IMG/VR virus record: IMGVR_UViG_3300017917_004998
Span: 59,064 to 123,063 of that record
Origin: a virus
Length of the DNA: 64,000 nucleotides
Strand: one strand, 5' to 3'
The first letter of the stretch is position 1. Every line of letters begins with the position of its first letter. A program made the position numbers and the translations under genes. This document shows, piece by piece, positions 59,448-64,000 of the stretch. The notes beneath the pieces are model-generated. The model did no database searches. It worked only from the letters and a program-made list of their open reading frames with translations, and was not told where the DNA came from.

Positions 59448-60297
59448 ATCCAAAATTATAAGTGGATTTATTATTGGAACTTTTGTTACCCTTTACCTTA
59501 TGGTATCGGTAATATCCACAATCCACGTTATTGATTTTTTTAAGCTGTCTAATCCAACGTGGCTGGCTATTTCTTTGGCTATAGCTTTTGAAGTTGGTGC
59601 TGCAGCATCTTTAGCTTCTCTGATTGCTCTTAAAAAAATGAACAAAGGATTAGTTTGGATGCTATTCTTTCTATTGACTGCCATGCAAGCTATGGGTAAT
59701 ACCTATTATGCTTACGTTAATCTGAGTGATTTTACTGCGTGGAGCGAATTATTCGGAATTATAGAAGAGGATATTATATTTCAAAAAAGAGTCCTAAGTA
59801 TAGCATCAGGTGCTATCTTACCTATAGTTGCATTGGGATTTATTAAGTCATTAGTTGATTACATTAAGCCACAAGAAGAAATCGACCAAGAGGCCAGTGA
59901 AGAAAAAGAAGAACCAAAATTGGATGTTGAGAAGGAGCCAGCAACAGAAATTGCTCCTGATTCAGAAGATACAGATGAAATAAGATCTGGAGATATTTCA
60001 CCAGAATACACCAGCCTGAACGAGCCATTAATCCATAATTTTGAAACTAGCGAGCTTATAACTGATAGTGCTCCCGACGATAAAGAGGAAGAGGAAGAGC
60101 ATGAAGTTAGAGAAGATATCGCTGAACTTGAAAATTCTACTGAGCTGGAAGATGCTACGTATAATGAATCTCCGCAAAGAGAAGAGATCAAAAGATCTGA
60201 AAGCGAACATAATGGAAGAATAGTTGTTGAGGAAAGAAGAGTTTTACCAAAGGTGGTAGAACAACCTTCAGCATCTATGAATCCAACCAGACTATAA
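59437..60297 (+). CDS. four-span membrane protein with acidic tail
   Basis: A 286-residue protein. Four transmembrane stretches (about residues 8-28, 40-64, 72-95 and 122-140), then a 145-residue cytoplasmic tail very rich in Glu and Asp. No family recognised. Placed between a terminator and virion genes. Confidence 0.6.
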   Translation: MESKSKIISGFIIGTFVTLYLMVSVISTIHVIDFFKLSNPTWLAISLAIAFEVGAAASLASLIALKKMNKGLVWMLFFLLTAMQAMGNTYYAYVNLSDFTAWSELFGIIEEDIIFQKRVLSIASGAILPIVALGFIKSLVDYIKPQEEIDQEASEEKEEPKLDVEKEPATEIAPDSEDTDEIRSGDISPEYTSLNEPLIHNFETSELITDSAPDDKEEEEEHEVREDIAELENSTELEDATYNESPQREEIKRSESEHNGRIVVEERRVLPKVVEQPSASMNPTRL

Positions 60298-60298
60298 T

Positions 60299-60973
60299 AT
60301 GACAAACGTAACAGGTGGTGATTTAGATATTTACGGTGGAGATTCCGGTGCTAGTTCTACCGGAATTAATTCTTTTTTTGGCCTTGGCAGTGCATCTGTT
60401 GGGTTGGATCCTGGATTAACTGCATCATTCGATACTCAATATACCTTAGTTGCCTTAAACGAAGCTGGATTAAATAGAGTAAATCTTACATTCTCCGATT
60501 TCAACGATCCTCACTATATTAGTTTCTACAACACTAATATGAACGTGTCGTGGCAAGCTGAAACACTTGCTAAACTGAATCTTTCTGATTTCTTCTATCC
60601 AGTACAAAGTTTTTCTGGTTACCAGATGCAAACTTTTGTTATGGCTCCAAATACGTCAATCAATCTAGATCAAGGTGACTTCGACACCACTTTAGGTGAG
60701 GTTGGGCTTTTAGTAGCAAGAGCAGAATTCTATGCAGATGCAACAGAAAATCAGCGCATGTTATATTGGGAATATGGTGGATCTAATAGATACATCATGG
60801 CAGATTTCATGATGCTGACAGGTCAGGTTAAAGAAGGACAGGTTTGGAAAGGCTGGCAAACATCTAACGACGTAAGCGAAGAAGTAGGATATACCGGTGC
60901 AGCAACAGGAGGATTTATTTTCTCTAACCCAACCGAATATCAAGTAAAATTAATGGTTCTCACCGCAAGCTAA
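60299..60973 (+). CDS. putative virion protein, paralogue A
   Basis: A 224-residue beta-rich protein with a Gly/Ser start. The C-terminal part (MLYWEYGGSN ... MMLTGQVKEG ... GWQTS ... GGFIFSNPTEYQVKLMVLTAS) matches the next gene. No known family. Probably a surface component. Confidence 0.5.
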   Translation: MTNVTGGDLDIYGGDSGASSTGINSFFGLGSASVGLDPGLTASFDTQYTLVALNEAGLNRVNLTFSDFNDPHYISFYNTNMNVSWQAETLAKLNLSDFFYPVQSFSGYQMQTFVMAPNTSINLDQGDFDTTLGEVGLLVARAEFYADATENQRMLYWEYGGSNRYIMADFMMLTGQVKEGQVWKGWQTSNDVSEEVGYTGAATGGFIFSNPTEYQVKLMVLTAS

Positions 60974-60974
60974 A

Positions 60975-61517
60975 ATGGCAACAAGACCAATTATATGCCC
61001 ACCAGTTCCAGCAAATGGCTGGATATTTTTTAAAAGTAATTTTGGATTGGAAGAGGATTACGCAAACACAACATTCTTCAATTTAAAAGATCTTGCTTTT
61101 GGTGTAGTTGCATATTCTCGACTGAGGATAACACTAAAGGCAACAAAGAGTATTAAATTAAGCCAGACCGACATTGGGACTGAGGGATTTGTTAGGTGGA
61201 TAGCAGTAAAAGTACAGTATCCAGCTCCAAAAAACCCAATTCTATATGCTGCTCAAACCCCGATTATTCCTGGAGTTCCAACCCCAACAAACGGAACACC
61301 ACAGACACAAAAGTATATCTATTGGACATATGGTGGGCAAACACACAATTTGGGTGAGATGATGGTATTGACTGGAAATCCACTAGGATCCACAGATTCT
61401 GAAGTAACTGGTTGGAATTTAAGCGAAGATAGATTCGTTTATCTTCCTGGCGGAATCATATTCCAAAACCCACATACCGACTTCGACGTTAAGTTGGAAG
61501 TTCTTGTTGCTAAGTAA
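60975..61517 (+). CDS. putative virion protein, paralogue B
   Basis: A 180-residue protein. It shares with paralogue A the pattern YW-x-YGG, a second (M/V)LTG, GW, GG-x-IFxNP and VKLxVL. A Pro-rich loop (PGVPTPTNGTPQT) is specific to this copy. It begins 1 base after the previous stop. Unknown role. Confidence 0.5.
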   Translation: MATRPIICPPVPANGWIFFKSNFGLEEDYANTTFFNLKDLAFGVVAYSRLRITLKATKSIKLSQTDIGTEGFVRWIAVKVQYPAPKNPILYAAQTPIIPGVPTPTNGTPQTQKYIYWTYGGQTHNLGEMMVLTGNPLGSTDSEVTGWNLSEDRFVYLPGGIIFQNPHTDFDVKLEVLVAK

Positions 61518-61535
61518 AAAAACGAACTTGTTCGT

Positions 61536-61546
61536 GAATATATAAA
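61536..61546 (+). promoter_or_regulatory. GAATATATAAA promoter-like box
   Basis: First of two boxes before the last gene. Confidence 0.3.
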
Positions 61547-61571
61547 AGTAAAGTTTCAAATTATATCTAGA

Positions 61572-61580
61572 GATATATAG
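61572..61580 (+). promoter_or_regulatory. GATATATAG late-promoter-like box
   Basis: 22 bases upstream of the ATG at 61603, with an inverted TTATATCTAGAGATATA flank. Confidence 0.55.
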
Positions 61581-61602
61581 AAAGCAAAAAAACAAAAGTA
61601 AA

Positions 61603-64000
61603 ATGGATTTACTCACACAACTAAAAACTCTAAGAGATACAACTAAGTCTCCAGAAGTTAGATCTATCTGCGAATCGAATATTCAAAAAATTGAAAAAGG
61701 CGATTCAAACGTTAGCTCAACTGCAATTTTGGAATCAATCCAAACTGCTGAAACACAGGCTGTCCAGCAGACACAGAAAGATCCACACGAAATGCTCAGA
61801 GAGCAGGAAATGGAGAAATCAAAATCTATTGCAAATAGATTGATGGAATCTTGGGGTGGAATTGGTAATAGCAAAACCTCAAAAAATTCTGGCGCTTATG
61901 TTGACGGAATTAAAGATGAAAAAGCATCGTTTGACGTTTCTTCAATTAACGAAAGCCTAGCGGAACTTGTTGATAAAGATCCTTCAGCAGCTTCTTTTGT
62001 TAAGTCTCAAGGTGTTAACAATCTTGGAATTTTTGAAGCTATTCTTACAATTAAGGGTAGTTCAATTTATGAGCATCCTTCAGTTAAAGTTGTGTGCGAA
62101 AAATATGCCCATAATTTAAAGAACAAAAACATTCCTGAATTTTTAGTTGCTGAACACTTTATTGCAGATATGCAAAATTTCAGCTGGGATTCAAAGGTAA
62201 AATCTTTGGTAGAAAGTATCGAAGAAAAAACACAATCTCTTAAAGCTGAAATCGAAGTTTCGAAAGCTCTTTATACAATTCAATCTAATGCTGGTTCTGA
62301 TTTCTATTCTCCAGTAACCGAATCTTTGAACAAGTGGTTGGTTTCTGAAAATAAATCAGTTTCTTTGCTTTCTAAAGAATTGACCAGATGGCAATTCAAT
62401 CCAGCAGTAAGAAATCTTATTAACACGTTGGGAGTGTTGGAAAGTAACTCTGACAAATTGAACATCCCAATTCATTCTGGTAATTCCTCTGTTAAGAGAC
62501 TTTTCTCACCTGTTTTAGTTAGTGGTGGAAAGACAATCTTCACAATTGGTAATAACGTTTTTGAAGGAAACTCTACAGGTCTTAGAAAATTAAACAGAGA
62601 TGAGATCTCTTCTCTACCTTCAGATTTCTTGAAGCTTTTAGAATCTTTCTATACATCTTACGTAAAAGTAAATGAGCAAGGATTAAACGTTTTCATCGGT
62701 AAAAACAAATATTCAATCATCGAAGAAAATGATTCTAAGGCTATCTTCAATAACGGAACTAAGATTAACTTCAACGATCTTAACCAACTTTCTAAAGCTT
62801 TAGCGTTGGAAATTTCAGGTAGCTTTGGTGTTAACGAGAATAAAGCAATTTTTGACATCATCAATCTTTACGAGAATTTTGATAAAGTTGTAGAACTTGA
62901 CTTTGCTAAAAAGATCGAGTCAACTCTTTACGAAGGTGCTTCAGTAAACTTGATCAAATGGCAAGGAAGTATTTTCTTGAACAGAATCAACGAGTCTATG
63001 AAAGACAATTCACTTTTCAAAGTGAATGGAACACAGGCTTCTTCAATGGTTAAAGAATTTTTGAAATATGATATTTCAGAAGGACTTACAGAATTTTTAG
63101 AAGGCGAATCACGTGTTAGGTCTATTATGCTTAATGACAGAAGCAAATTGATGGAAAATATCTCTATCGTTGAAACTGAAATTAACAAATTGGAATCTAA
63201 GATGAATAGCAATCCAATTTTCTATAACTCTGCAGAAATCAAAAGAGCACATTTCATGCTTGAGCAAGAGCTTAAGTCTCTAAGAGATAAGTGGAGAGTA
63301 GTTAACGAGGAGCTTGAGAAAATCGAAGGATCTGCTTTCGAAATTAATGTAAACGAAGACAGTAACTTCAACGTTGGTGAATACATCAAAGTTAAAGAAT
63401 CTGGCAACACCGGTAAAATCATCTCTATCGACGGAACATCTGGATCTTACACAGTCCTTATGGACAATGGAAAAACTGGAGATTTTAGAGTGGATGAAAT
63501 AGTTAACCTTGATGATGCTTTGGCAGCAGCAGGTGACGAAAACGAAGCAGACGCTGAAACTCAAGAAGAATTGAAAGAAGGACAATCTTTAGCAACAGCT
63601 CCTGGCAAGGATAAAGAAGCTAAAACAGATAAAAGCATTCTTGCTACTCAAAAGAAAGGCACAGTAACTGCACCATCTGGAAAAGACGAGGATAAAGACG
63701 GAAAGAAAGACGTTGAGAATCTTAAAGATGCCAATTTGGTTGAAGCTCCTGAAGGTGAAAAATTGACCAAATACAAAGCAAACAAAGAGGCTGGTTACAA
63801 TATCACAGAAAGCTCTGATGCTGGTCTAGCTTCTGCCCCAGAAGGCAAACCCGCTGGAACCAATATGGCAACAGAATGGGAAAAGTCTGGTATTAAGAAC
63901 ATGAACCTTGCTACTGCGCCAGGTAAAGAAGAAGGTGATGCAGATTACGACGTAAAAGTTGTAACAGCTAAAGCCAAAAACCCAGAAGTAATGGATATAG
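61603..64000 (+). CDS. large structural protein, 3' end beyond window
   Basis: At least 799 residues, cut by the window edge. Long helical parts (residues 1-260 and 480-570) are followed by a small beta domain of KOW/SH3 type (GEYIKVKESGNTGKIISIDG, near 590-620). From about residue 660 it becomes low complexity, with repeats of ATAPGK, VEAPEGEK and ASAPEGK separated by acidic stretches. It may be a head or tail structural protein with a flexible repeat tail. No family recognised. Confidence 0.6.
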   Translation, partial: MDLLTQLKTLRDTTKSPEVRSICESNIQKIEKGDSNVSSTAILESIQTAETQAVQQTQKDPHEMLREQEMEKSKSIANRLMESWGGIGNSKTSKNSGAYVDGIKDEKASFDVSSINESLAELVDKDPSAASFVKSQGVNNLGIFEAILTIKGSSIYEHPSVKVVCEKYAHNLKNKNIPEFLVAEHFIADMQNFSWDSKVKSLVESIEEKTQSLKAEIEVSKALYTIQSNAGSDFYSPVTESLNKWLVSENKSVSLLSKELTRWQFNPAVRNLINTLGVLESNSDKLNIPIHSGNSSVKRLFSPVLVSGGKTIFTIGNNVFEGNSTGLRKLNRDEISSLPSDFLKLLESFYTSYVKVNEQGLNVFIGKNKYSIIEENDSKAIFNNGTKINFNDLNQLSKALALEISGSFGVNENKAIFDIINLYENFDKVVELDFAKKIESTLYEGASVNLIKWQGSIFLNRINESMKDNSLFKVNGTQASSMVKEFLKYDISEGLTEFLEGESRVRSIMLNDRSKLMENISIVETEINKLESKMNSNPIFYNSAEIKRAHFMLEQELKSLRDKWRVVNEELEKIEGSAFEINVNEDSNFNVGEYIKVKESGNTGKIISIDGTSGSYTVLMDNGKTGDFRVDEIVNLDDALAAAGDENEADAETQEELKEGQSLATAPGKDKEAKTDKSILATQKKGTVTAPSGKDEDKDGKKDVENLKDANLVEAPEGEKLTKYKANKEAGYNITESSDAGLASAPEGKPAGTNMATEWEKSGIKNMNLATAPGKEEGDADYDVKVVTAKAKNPEVMDI

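Noticed and set aside
59859-60305. Serine-rich minus-strand ORF of 148 aa
   Set aside because: It is the antisense reading of the Glu/Asp-rich tail of the 59437 protein; serine richness is a codon artefact.
1-64000. tRNA genes
   Set aside because: No cloverleaf-like stretch with a CCA-like end or T-loop consensus was noticed in the intergenic gaps, which are mostly too short; not an exhaustive scan.

Overview
The window is part of the genome of a large T4-like myovirus, most likely infecting a member of the Bacteroidota. T4-type parts are recognisable by family motifs and order: a UvsX/RecA recombinase, DnaB-type helicase (gp41), SbcD/SbcC nuclease pair (gp47/gp46), small and large terminase (gp16/gp17), tail sheath (gp18), two tail tubes (gp19), a gp26-like baseplate protein and a gp15-like tail completion protein. 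The host is inferred from a phage copy of ribosomal protein bS21 of Bacteroidota type, a few TAnnTTTG promoter-like boxes, and the AT-rich sequence. Almost all genes are densely packed; no tRNA or CRISPR array was seen.

Layout. 1-8160: small accessory genes on both strands, including a flavodoxin-like reductase, a rhomboid protease, a Dps-like protein, an RNase H-like protein, a ClpC-type unfoldase, bS21, a HAD phosphatase and a beta-1,4-galactosyltransferase. 8228-20089: a tightly coupled (ATGA overlaps) glycan island with GT11, GT2, GT31, DUF5672, DUF3431, exostosin-like, GT17 and TibC-like transferases, a radical SAM enzyme, a methyltransferase and a deoxysugar pair (RfbH-like dehydratase and RmlD-like reductase). 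20147-23178: two putative internal head proteins. 23179-23563: noncoding region with 29-bp tandem repeats and a hairpin. 23564-31169: recombination and replication genes, two of which are broken by split inteins. 31222-41391: tail and adhesion proteins mixed with a second glycan set (glycosyltransferases, FkbM methyltransferase, sulfotransferase, second TibC-like enzyme). 41465-55935: packaging, sheath, tube and baseplate genes. 56013-58497: dCMP deaminase, sigma factor, RecB-like nuclease. 58542-64000: membrane and virion proteins; the last gene runs off the window.

The most striking system is a set of four split inteins in three essential P-loop genes. UvsX is encoded in three separate ORFs joined by two different split inteins. 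SbcC/gp46 is encoded in two ORFs, and the large terminase in two ORFs with a free-standing Vsr-like homing endonuclease gene between them. In each gene one intein interrupts the Walker A motif, so no single fragment can bind ATP properly. Three of the four are split very near the N-terminus (22, 24 and 44-residue N-inteins), and one is split at the usual site. The reassembled exteins have the lengths expected for T4 UvsX, gp46 and gp17.

A second theme is regulation. A box GATATATA(A/G) recurs a short distance upstream of many genes on both strands and resembles the T4 late promoter box. An ECF-like sigma factor in the window is a candidate to read it. A third theme is virion targeting: several otherwise unrelated proteins share an N-terminus like the T4 internal-protein capsid targeting sequence. 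All function calls come from reading sequence motifs; no database search was run.
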